From the NCBI GenBank assembly GCA_017629395.1, contig JAGBXH010000144.1, positions 1-8,299 on the forward strand: a stretch of 8,299 nt of DNA, written 5' to 3'. Positions 1-5,860 of this stretch are shown in pieces. How positions within the stretch are numbered: the stretch's first letter is position 1; each line of letters begins with the position of its first letter. Under the pieces are notes generated by a model, which did no database searches, was not told where the DNA came from, and saw only the letters and a program-made list of their open reading frames with translations. A program made the position numbers and the translations under genes. This DNA is from Clostridia bacterium (GTDB taxonomy: Bacteria > Bacillota > Clostridia > Oscillospirales > CAG-272).

Positions 1-192
1 GATATAATTTTTATACAGCGTGCATTCACGGGTGACGAAAGAGTCGATATCATACGTTTTCCCGTTTGATTCGTACGGCTCATAGCTCTCAAAGAGCGGG
101 ACCATATTCGTAAGAGTATTGGGATACCACGCCATGCTGTACATTTCAATCAATTGTGTACCTGCTTGCGGCAGCATTGGACACTCGTCAGA
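1..192 (-). pseudogene. In-frame continuation of the small lipoprotein gene beyond an amber stop (partial)
   Basis: Directly after the TAG at 193-195 the same minus-strand frame stays open for 64 codons to the window edge, while the other two minus frames stop at once or soon. The translation looks like ordinary protein: SDECPMLPQ, then MYSMAWYPNTLTNMVPLF, then DSFVTRECTLYKNYI, rich in Tyr and other aromatics like the preceding gene. The only early ATG (175-177) has no Shine-Dalgarno sequence in front of it. The simplest reading is that this is the downstream half of one longer lipoprotein gene interrupted by a nonsense codon. Other possibilities are a sequencing error at the TAG, stop-codon readthrough, or a separate gene with an unrecognised start. 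The family is not recognised, and its C-terminus lies outside the window. Confidence 0.45.
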
Positions 193-699
193 CTAATAGA
201 TCTGCACAGATCCATCCGCACCCATTGTCTGACCGCCAAACGCTTCCTCATCCTTGTACGTGCTTCTTTCCATATCGGTCCTTACGTACTGATTGCCCGA
301 TAACATCTCAGAATAATAATATCTTTCCATCGAAGCAATGGCGTCGTCACCTTCTTTTTGCGCTCTGGTTTCGTAATATTGCGCATTACCGATGTAATAG
401 AGGTTCATGTTGATAAAGAATTTGGCTTCATCCTGCAGCTGCACCTGTGCAATATACGAATGCTTTTTTCCATCCTCACGACCCATGTCAACCTTGTTGA
501 AGATTTCATAAAAGTCAGTTCCCTGCTCACAGGTGATCTTTTCGCCTTCACTCGTTTTCAGAACGACCGAATCGACCTCTTTGCCCAAAACGATCTTTTT
601 GGTTTTGGCAATATTCAATCCGCCGGGGTCATTGATATCGCAGGAGGCAAAGGAAAAAATAATGGATAAAATCAAAAGAGCAACGATAATTTTTTTCAT
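193..699 (-). CDS. Small lipoprotein, 168 aa, possibly truncated by an amber codon
   Basis: The start is the ATG at 697-699, because AAGGAG lies 8 nt upstream of it; an in-frame GTG at 706-708 overlaps that ribosome-binding site and is rejected. The protein opens with a lipoprotein signal peptide: Lys-Lys, a hydrophobic stretch rich in Ile/Leu, then FASC with Cys20 as the probable lipidated residue. It should therefore be exported and anchored to the outer face of the membrane. The mature part is charged and Tyr-rich (NMNLYYIGNAQYYETRAQ, then SMERYYYSEMLSGNQYV) and has no motif I recognise. It lies 48 bp downstream of the 1230-aa lipoprotein gene on the same strand with no terminator between, so the two are probably cotranscribed. 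The frame continues open past the TAG, so the intact protein may be longer. Function unknown. Confidence 0.75.
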   Translation of the reverse strand: MKKIIVALLILSIIFSFASCDINDPGGLNIAKTKKIVLGKEVDSVVLKTSEGEKITCEQGTDFYEIFNKVDMGREDGKKHSYIAQVQLQDEAKFFINMNLYYIGNAQYYETRAQKEGDDAIASMERYYYSEMLSGNQYVRTDMERSTYKDEEAFGGQTMGADGSVQIY

Positions 700-747
700 A
701 CTTTTCACTCCTTTTCAGTTTCGGTACTGTCAATCCGTACCCTTGAT

Positions 748-3700
748 TTATTCTTCCACAGTCACGCCCGTGATCACGGTCACGATGCAAAGTCCGCTCG
801 GGTTATCGTTCGGCACGATGGCGAACACCACGTCCAGCGTCTGCCCCTTGTATGCTGCAAGGTCGGCACACACGCCCGAGGGGGTGCCCTCTGCGCCTTG
901 GAATATAATATGATCGGGATGCTGCAGCACGTCGTAGCCCGTACCCGAGAAGAAGGCGTTGCCCGCGTCCGCAATGCCGCTGCCTTCTGTCAGCGTATCA
1001 AAGGAAGCGCGGTTATACAGCGTGCAATCCTGCCACGTCTTGCCGCCGTCGGCAGAGAACACGTACTTGGCAATACCGCCCTGCGCGACCGCCCAGCCCG
1101 CAATCGCAAGCTTGCCGCCGTCCACCGTCTTGCCGTTATAGGCAATGACGTCAAGTCCCTTGTTGGAATTACTGCCGCGCGAATTGTACGCGCCGTCACC
1201 GTCGCCCGTGCCGTTGATAAAGTCAACGTATGCGGTAAAGCGCACGTCCGATACTGCAAAACCGGAGGAAGCGTCTACAAAGTCAAAGAAGGAAGGCGGA
1301 GCGGAGGGGGTATCATTCCCCGTCGTGCCCTGCTCGGGTCTTTGCTCCTTTTGCTCCCAGCCTGCAAAATCCTTGTCGCAAACGATCTTGAAGGTGCGGC
1401 TGTCCTTACCGTCCATATTGAATGCAAAGGCATACGAATACGTGCCGTTGCGGTCGTAATACACCGCATAGCCGTCGTATTCATGCGCATATCCCTTGGA
1501 GTCGGGCGTATCCTTGGAGGAAAGCGTCAGCTCTACCCATTCGCCGCCGATCTTTTCATACACCACGGGAGCGGTCAGCTTGTCAAAGCCGTACACGCGC
1601 ACCGCCTTGTTATCGGAGCCGCCCGAAATCGTAAATTCCGCGCTTGCACCGTTGGTGGACTTGACGCTCGGCACGAATACGTACTCCATCGCCTCACCAT
1701 CCTGCACGCTCAGCTTAACGCCGTCAAGGCAGGTATTTTGGCGAATGGCTTGCACGTTGGAGTCGTCCTTGGAGGTATAGAAGCCCCAAGGGCTGATGAT
1801 CAGACACAGCTTGATCTTGTCGCCCGCCTTGAGCGTGGTTGCGCCAAGATCCAGGGACAAGCTGTACTTGCCGTTCTGCCCTACAGCCACAAAGCCCGCA
1901 TCGCACTTCTGCCCACCAATGGTCATATCGGAATCATACACGATCACGCCGAGATTGACGTTGTTTTTCACGAACGCTGTAGCCGTGGTATCCAGATCAT
2001 ACAGCGCAACGTAGGGGTTCGCGCTGCCCAGCTTGATGACCTCGGGCTCGGCAGAGGTGTTGACCGTGCCCTGTACGGGTTGGTTTTGCTCGCCCAGATA
2101 GCCGATCTTGCGGTACGTGCCCGCATAGCCCTCAAAAGAGTAGAAGGAGAAATCCTTGGCGAAATCCGCAATGCTGATATCCGCGAGCACCTCGTAATTG
2201 ATCTCGTAATACGCGCGCAGCTCGTCGGTTTCGGGCAATTCTACGTGATTGTAGGAAACCTTGATGCGTCCGTCGTCCGAGATATAGTCCATCTTGACGT
2301 CGGTATAAACGGGGCCCGAGGAAATGATATCGTTGTGATAATTCTCGGTTGCCGCGTACTTGCCGTCAGCATCGGTATATTGCAGGAAATACTGGTAACC
2401 GCCGTGCGTATGCTGGGGCTGATAATCATACCCCTCGCCCTTGGGCAGCTCAAACCAGTACGGCATGGACATGGAACGGAAGTCGGGCAGCGTCCAAAGA
2501 TCACGCGCACCGTACAAGGGGCTGATGCAGCTGGTTTCGGTGGTGCCGAGAGAGAGATGATAGTAAGGCCAGAAATACTGAATGGACGAGAGCTGCTTGA
2601 GCGGCAGCTGACCCCAGTTCATGTACAGATTGAGCACGGTCAGCTTGGTGATCTCGCCCGCCTTGACGGTCAAGGGGAAATACGCCTCGGAATAAGAGGG
2701 GTCGCCGGGATCGAACACGGGCTCTTCATTCTCGCCCACGAAATTCTTGTAGATCATGACGGGAATGGGCAGCAGCATATCGTTTTCATCCAGGATCAGC
2801 GCGTTCTCAGCGCAGCCGTACGTGGTGTTGGTGTACACGTACACGTTACGGTCCGTCTCTGCGCCCGTGACCGAAATGCCTGCGGTATAGTGGCGGTTCT
2901 GCTCCTTGAAGAAGGGCTCGTTAAAGCCCGTGCCGTCCATGGAGTAGCGGTATGCACCGCGCAGCGCGTCGTAGCCCACGTACTGACCGCCCGCAAAGGT
3001 GTCCAGCGGATGACGCTCGTTCTCGGCTTCGGCAAGGAACGCGTCAAACGTATGACTTTCGTCGGTGTACAGGCGGTGACCCATGTAGAAATCGTCCTTG
3101 GTGGTATACGGGTCGGCATTGATCACGCCGCCCGCAGGGCACGCGGATTGCGTTACGGTATATGTGCCGTCCGCAAGCGTGACCTCCAATTTACCGCTGT
3201 TCTCGTGCGGCAGCAGGATAAAGCCCAGCACGCCCGCGCCCTTGATGTCAAAGCCCACGTACTCACAAGTGTCAAAATCCACGCCGTCAAGCGAGGTGTG
3301 CGTGCCGCCCGCGTCCTTGATGATCAGCTTATCCACGGTATCTGCGGCAATGCGCGTGATCATGCCAAGGCTTGCAATATCCTTGACGGGCTCGGTGGCA
3401 ACAAAGTGCAGCACCTGATTGAGCTTATCGGAATAGGTATGGAAGGTTCTGTCCAAGAGCAGCGCGGGCGCGGACTCGTCCAGCTTGATCGCCTTGATAT
3501 CCTTGATCTGCACGGTGTCCCCTGCCCCGCCTACGTCAAAGCGCAGGGAGGAAACCTTGCCCGTATAATCGGTCGCATTGCTCAGCACCAACGTATAAGT
3601 GACCCATTCGTCGTTGCCCGGCAGCTCAAAGCGCACCATTTGCTGCGGATTATGTCCGGTTGCGCTGCCTGCAATAAAGTACAGCTCACCCGCGGTTGCC

Positions 3701-4440
3701 GTGGTCTTAATGGAAAACTGCACGGCGTTATAGTCACAGGCTTGATAGAAAAGTCCCTTCTTGTTGCCCTGGACGGTGTAGGCATACGGGTCAACACCGT
3801 TGACGGCATAGGAGATCACACCGTCCTTGACGGTCAGATCTTCAACGTCGTGCCCCTTGACGTTTGCCTTGGTAATGGAAAACGCCATTTCGTCCTGCAC
3901 GTCCGCGCCGCCCATGAAATTCTGCCCCATGACGTGCGCGTCATAGTAATAGTAACCCATACGGTAGACGTTGGTGTGGGGCGCGGCGATCGACTCGGAG
4001 GCAAGATAGCTTCTGCCGTCCGTCATGTTCACGAAAACGTCCATGGTGTTTTCCAGATACACGCCGCCCTGCGTGTTCTGCAAGGACGTGACCTGCATGG
4101 GCGCAACGGTGGAGATGCCATACTCCAAGCGCATGTTTTGGTTTTGGATGCGATAAACGCTGCGCGCGGGATTTGCATAGTATGCCTGCACGCCGTCGGC
4201 AAGACGGTTGGAGAGCATAATGGTATCGGCATAAGGCCCCGTGAGAACAGGCTCAACGTAGTCGGGGTCGCCCGACTCGGGCGCAGAGGTATCACTCTCG
4301 GTGGCTGCCTCGGTGTCCGTACCGAGCGTGTCGGTAGGATCTTCATCGGGCAAAGGGTTCTGTTTGCAGGCTGTCATGCAAGTGCCTGACAGGATCACAC
4401 CGCAAAGCATAAAGAGTAATGCGCGTTTGAAATTTTTCAT
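748..4440 (-). CDS. Large multidomain surface lipoprotein, 1230 aa, function unknown
   Basis: The start is supported by AAAGGA 9 nt upstream and a promoter about 45 bp upstream. Residues 1-25 are a lipoprotein signal ending in MTAC (Cys25). Residues 27-63 form an acidic Thr/Ser/Pro-rich linker typical of cell-wall-crossing spacers. Residues about 210-322 look like a galactose-binding or CBM-like beta-sandwich (FELPGNDEWVTYTLVL, then VQIKDIKAIKLDE). The core, about 450-790, is rich in aromatic residues (YFWPYYHLSLG, YWFELPKGEGYDY) and could be a glycan-processing or glycan-binding domain, but I see no diagnostic catalytic motif. Residues about 930-1020 are another beta-rich segment. A Pro-rich linker near 1034-1050 leads to a C-terminal module with GWAVAQGGIAKYVFSADGGKTW. 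A carbohydrate-related role on the cell surface is inference. It is the first gene of a probable two-gene minus-strand operon. Confidence 0.85.
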   Translation of the reverse strand: MKNFKRALLFMLCGVILSGTCMTACKQNPLPDEDPTDTLGTDTEAATESDTSAPESGDPDYVEPVLTGPYADTIMLSNRLADGVQAYYANPARSVYRIQNQNMRLEYGISTVAPMQVTSLQNTQGGVYLENTMDVFVNMTDGRSYLASESIAAPHTNVYRMGYYYYDAHVMGQNFMGGADVQDEMAFSITKANVKGHDVEDLTVKDGVISYAVNGVDPYAYTVQGNKKGLFYQACDYNAVQFSIKTTATAGELYFIAGSATGHNPQQMVRFELPGNDEWVTYTLVLSNATDYTGKVSSLRFDVGGAGDTVQIKDIKAIKLDESAPALLLDRTFHTYSDKLNQVLHFVATEPVKDIASLGMITRIAADTVDKLIIKDAGGTHTSLDGVDFDTCEYVGFDIKGAGVLGFILLPHENSGKLEVTLADGTYTVTQSACPAGGVINADPYTTKDDFYMGHRLYTDESHTFDAFLAEAENERHPLDTFAGGQYVGYDALRGAYRYSMDGTGFNEPFFKEQNRHYTAGISVTGAETDRNVYVYTNTTYGCAENALILDENDMLLPIPVMIYKNFVGENEEPVFDPGDPSYSEAYFPLTVKAGEITKLTVLNLYMNWGQLPLKQLSSIQYFWPYYHLSLGTTETSCISPLYGARDLWTLPDFRSMSMPYWFELPKGEGYDYQPQHTHGGYQYFLQYTDADGKYAATENYHNDIISSGPVYTDVKMDYISDDGRIKVSYNHVELPETDELRAYYEINYEVLADISIADFAKDFSFYSFEGYAGTYRKIGYLGEQNQPVQGTVNTSAEPEVIKLGSANPYVALYDLDTTATAFVKNNVNLGVIVYDSDMTIGGQKCDAGFVAVGQNGKYSLSLDLGATTLKAGDKIKLCLIISPWGFYTSKDDSNVQAIRQNTCLDGVKLSVQDGEAMEYVFVPSVKSTNGASAEFTISGGSDNKAVRVYGFDKLTAPVVYEKIGGEWVELTLSSKDTPDSKGYAHEYDGYAVYYDRNGTYSYAFAFNMDGKDSRTFKIVCDKDFAGWEQKEQRPEQGTTGNDTPSAPPSFFDFVDASSGFAVSDVRFTAYVDFINGTGDGDGAYNSRGSNSNKGLDVIAYNGKTVDGGKLAIAGWAVAQGGIAKYVFSADGGKTWQDCTLYNRASFDTLTEGSGIADAGNAFFSGTGYDVLQHPDHIIFQGAEGTPSGVCADLAAYKGQTLDVVFAIVPNDNPSGLCIVTVITGVTVEE

Positions 4441-4483
4441 AGTGTCGTTTCCTTTCTTGGATTTGGAAGCGTTTCTTACCTAT

Positions 4484-4513
4484 ATTCTACATGAAACCCC
4501 GCCCCCGTGTCAA
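4484..4513 (-). promoter_or_regulatory. Promoter of the lipoprotein operon
   Basis: On the minus strand, TTGACA (4513-4508) and TAGAAT (4489-4484) are separated by 18 nt, a good sigma-A-type promoter. Transcription should start near 4477, leaving a leader of about 37 nt before the ATG at 4440. Confidence 0.75.
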
Positions 4514-4540
4514 TTCTCAAACGGATATTTTGCAAAAATC

Positions 4541-4552
4541 GGCAATATTGCC
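4541..4552. promoter_or_regulatory. 12-bp perfect palindrome, possible operator
   Basis: GGCAATATTGCC is a perfect palindrome flanked by A-runs (AAAAATC before, AAAAATG after). It lies about 28 bp upstream of the -35 box of the lipoprotein operon and about 70 bp upstream of the tRNA -35 box, in a divergent intergenic region. This position suits a dimeric regulator, but no second copy was noticed in the window. Confidence 0.25.
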
Positions 4553-4593
4553 AAAAATGCAGATAATTTTTTGGAATGCAAAATAATCATAAA

Positions 4594-4616
4594 TTTTTTT
4601 GAATTTTTTTCAAAAA
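4594..4616 (+). promoter_or_regulatory. Phased A/T tracts upstream of the tRNA promoter (UP-like)
   Basis: Two T7 runs begin at 4594 and 4604, one helical turn apart, followed by an A5 run at 4612-4616 that abuts the tRNA -35 box. Such phased tracts immediately upstream of a stable-RNA promoter resemble UP elements or bent DNA that recruit RNA polymerase. Confidence 0.4.
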
Positions 4617-4620
4617 GGTC

Positions 4621-4649
4621 TTGCAAAATCAAAATGAATGTGTTATAAT
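4621..4649 (+). promoter_or_regulatory. Promoter of tRNA-Trp
   Basis: TTGCAA (4621-4626) and TATAAT (4644-4649) are spaced by exactly 17 nt. The expected start is near 4656, giving a short 5' leader before the mature tRNA at 4663. Confidence 0.8.
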
Positions 4650-4662
4650 ACACGTTGTGCAC

Positions 4663-4738
4663 AGGGGTATAGCTCAGTTGGTAGAGTACTGGTCTCCAAA
4701 ACCAAGGGTCGTGGGTTCGAGTCCTTCTGCCCCTGCCA
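4663..4738 (+). tRNA. tRNA-Trp, anticodon CCA
   Basis: This 76-nt cloverleaf has a 7-bp acceptor stem (AGGGGTA with TGCCCCT, one wobble pair), the TAGCTCAGTTGG D-arm start, anticodon CCA at 4696-4698 in the loop CTCCAAA, the T-loop TTCGAGT, discriminator G and an encoded CCA end. Trp identity follows from the anticodon and the G73 discriminator. Two stem positions do not form standard pairs: C27 opposite A43 in the anticodon stem and U50 opposite U64 in the T-stem. It is a single-gene unit with its own promoter and terminator, and the hairpin-array island begins right after that terminator. Confidence 0.95.
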
Positions 4739-4740
4739 AG

Positions 4741-4774
4741 AAAAAAGCCATTCGCGTAAGCGGATGGCTTTTTT
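4741..4774 (+). terminator. Intrinsic terminator of tRNA-Trp
   Basis: A 15-bp inverted repeat (AAAAAAGCCATTCGC, loop GTAA, GCGGATGGCTTTTTT, one G-T wobble) ends in T6. It starts 3 nt after the tRNA CCA. Because the flanking A6 and T6 pair, it could also work on the other strand. Confidence 0.9.
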
Positions 4775-4776
4775 CA

Positions 4777-4964
4777 GTGAAATTTGCCCTTCGGGCAAGT
4801 GAAATAGCTTCGCTGTGAAATATTTGCTCCGCAAATGTGAAATATTCGCTGGCGCGAATGTGGGCAAATTTCATTTCACATCGACCAAAGCCGTAGGCGG
4901 CGGGAGATATTTCACAATTTCCGCAAGGAAATTATTTCACATTCGGCAACGCCGAATATTTCAC
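4777..4964. repeat. Hairpin array 1: seven hairpins between GTGAAAT / ATTTCAC spacer words
   Basis: GTGAAAT occurs at 4777, 4799, 4815 and 4837, and its exact complement ATTTCAC at 4873, 4909, 4934 and 4958. Between successive words lie unrelated hairpins: TTGCCC/GGGCAA (4784-4798), AGC/GCT (4806-4814), ATTTGC/GCAAAT (4822-4836), ATTCGC/GCGAAT (4844-4859), an imperfect one (4880-4908), AATTTCC/GGAAATT (4916-4933) and ATTCGGC/GCCGAAT (4941-4957). The left words can pair with the right words in nested order (4777 with 4958, 4799 with 4934, 4815 with 4909, 4837 with 4873). One strand can therefore form a trunk broken by three four-way junctions and capped by the hairpin at 4844-4859. The array starts 2 bp after the tRNA terminator and its last word touches the -35 box of the next promoter. 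Confidence 0.85.
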
Positions 4965-4993
4965 TTGAAAAAGTAATGAATTTATGATATAAT
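4965..4993 (+). promoter_or_regulatory. Promoter of the four-helix-bundle gene (module 1)
   Basis: TTGAAA (4965-4970) and TATAAT (4988-4993) have a 17-nt spacer. It is followed by a leader with GCAGAAAGGCGGTG (4998-5011), which holds the ribosome-binding site. The -10 to start-codon distance and the leader word are the same as in module 2. Confidence 0.85.
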
Positions 4994-5016
4994 AACAGCA
5001 GAAAGGCGGTGTTACT

Positions 5017-5364
5017 ATGGCAGATTCAAAGCTTCGAGACCTATCCACAGACTTTGCGGTTAAAGTCATTAAAATATGTGACGGCATAAAAGGTCACTAC
5101 TCTCTCGTAAATCAGCTGGAGCGTTCCTCTACCTCCATAGGCGCAAATATTCACGAAGCGAATTACGCACACAGTAAAGCTGACTTTATTGCCAAATTTC
5201 AAATTGCGCTGAAAGAGTGCTATGAAACGGAATATTGGCTTGAATTGTTTGTAAAATCCGAATTGCTTGACCGCGAGATTGCAAAAGAGTTATACAATCA
5301 GTGTGGAACGATCCGCAGAATGCTAATCGCCTCCATCAACACGGCGAAGGAGAACGCGAAATGA
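5017..5364 (+). CDS. Four-helix-bundle protein (S23 / 23S rRNA intervening-sequence protein family), 115 aa
   Basis: The protein has the family's usual length and its signature around residues 34-48: Leu-Glu-Arg-Ser-Ser, then SIGANIHEANY, followed by a long amphipathic helix with FQIALKECYETEYWLELF (residues 61-78). Four helices can be placed at about 5-24, 27-50, 52-81 and 84-112. Relatives are encoded in 23S rRNA intervening sequences, in isolation in many genomes, and as the Avd accessory subunit of diversity-generating retroelements. They form basic oligomers that bind nucleic acid, but most stand-alone members have no proven function. Here it is the first gene after hairpin array 1, with its own promoter and the ribosome-binding site AAAGGCGG. 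Its TGA overlaps the next start codon as ATGA, implying translational coupling. No reverse transcriptase or rRNA is nearby. A role in handling the adjacent hairpin DNA is inference. Confidence 0.88.
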   Translation: MADSKLRDLSTDFAVKVIKICDGIKGHYSLVNQLERSSTSIGANIHEANYAHSKADFIAKFQIALKECYETEYWLELFVKSELLDREIAKELYNQCGTIRRMLIASINTAKENAK

Positions 5365-5669
5365 ACAACACAAAGTGGAACGAAATAGGTCATAAGTTTT
5401 GGGATATAGAGTGTAGCGAGGATATTCTTGTTGAGTGGGATGTCAAGTTTATCAATTACGACTACATAGAAAATTACGAATGTACTTGGTCACATTTTGG
5501 ATCTGACATGGTTGACCATAAGCAGATTGAATGGCTTAAAATTCGATTGACACCCGAAAACAGGAAGAAAGTAATTGAGGTTCTAAAGGATGTTCACGTT
5601 CCGGGTGAACTGACTAAGGATGCAGCCTTCGTGTATGGTTATCGCACAGATGTGGATTACATAAAATAG
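5361..5669 (+). CDS. Small uncharacterised protein, 102 aa, coupled to the four-helix-bundle gene
   Basis: The start ATG shares the ATGA overlap with the upstream stop and has GAAGGAG 8-14 nt upstream, so I prefer it over an in-frame ATG at 5301 inside the upstream gene. The product is soluble and acidic to neutral, with no signal peptide or membrane segment. It is rich in Trp, Tyr, Glu and Asp (EIGHKFWDIECSEDILVEWD, then YECTWSHFGSDM), with a probable helical region at EWLKIRLTPENRKKVIEVLK. I do not recognise the family. The gene is more A/T-rich than the flanking chromosomal genes and lies between the four-helix-bundle gene and repeat element A, which suggests acquired cargo of module 1. 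An immunity-like or accessory role is possible but unsupported. A second in-frame TAG supplied by the repeat lies 9 nt after its own TAG. Confidence 0.75.
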   Translation: MNNTKWNEIGHKFWDIECSEDILVEWDVKFINYDYIENYECTWSHFGSDMVDHKQIEWLKIRLTPENRKKVIEVLKDVHVPGELTKDAAFVYGYRTDVDYIK

Positions 5670-5672
5670 CAT

Positions 5673-5834
5673 ACATAGATCTGTTTGCGCGCATGGAGCA
5701 GCACCCCGGAAGATAGCGGTCGCGTGCAACTCCCATCATCGCCAAGGGATAAGGCTACCCACCGACCGAAAATTATGGATCGATTTCGAAAAAACTTGCG
5801 GTATGGATCGATTTTGTAAGGGTATGCCAAAAAA
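5673..5834 (+). repeat. Conserved 3' element, copy A (162 bp)
   Basis: This segment runs from ACATAGAT to GGTATGCCAAAAAA and is closely matched by copy B at 6401-6534. Shared words include GCATGGAGCAGCACCCC, AGATAGCGGTC, GTGCAACTCCCATCATCGCC and GATCGATTTTGTAAGGGTA. Copy A is 28 bp longer because ATGGATCGATTT occurs twice around a 16-bp insert (second copy ending just before TGTAAGG). CGGTCG (5717-5722) can pair with CGACCG (5763-5768), enclosing a GGG/CCC stem, so the transcript may be structured. It follows the stop codon of the preceding gene and leads into a terminator. I see no convincing protein in it. Candidates are a 3' UTR element, a small RNA from the mRNA 3' end, or a recombination site. 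Confidence 0.85.
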
Positions 5835-5860
5835 TCCAAGTCGAAAGACTTGGATTTTTT
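5829..5860 (+). terminator. Intrinsic terminator of module 1
   Basis: A perfect 14-bp inverted repeat, AAAAAATCCAAGTC, loop GAAA, GACTTGGATTTTTT, ends in T6. The stem sequence is unrelated to that of the module 2 terminator although the DNA just upstream is conserved. Array 2 starts at the next base. Confidence 0.92.

Noticed and set aside
11..1026. TTATACAGCGTGCA repeated at 11-24 and 1013-1026
   Set aside because: On the minus strand both encode Cys-Thr-Leu-Tyr within otherwise dissimilar segments. One 14-bp match in a window this size can occur by chance with shared codon preferences.
898..4389. A 1163-codon open frame on the plus strand, antisense to the large lipoprotein gene
   Set aside because: It lies in exact codon register with the real gene, so its stop codons correspond only to sense TTA, CTA and TCA codons, which this gene avoids. 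It has no ribosome-binding site, its product is low in ordinary protein character, and the minus-strand product has a signal peptide and domain-like segments.
4621..4874. Short open frames on both strands over the tRNA and its flanks
   Set aside because: They translate the tRNA and its terminator; the peptides are the usual false ORFs seen across tRNA genes.
5301..5360. A 20-codon longer start for the 102-aa gene
   Set aside because: It would lie inside the upstream four-helix-bundle gene without a ribosome-binding site, whereas ATG 5361 has GAAGGAG and the ATGA overlap.
5017..5364. A diversity-generating retroelement based on the Avd-like protein
   Set aside because: No reverse transcriptase is encoded and I see no template/variable repeat pair with adenine-specific differences. 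The two 3' elements differ by scattered changes and an indel.
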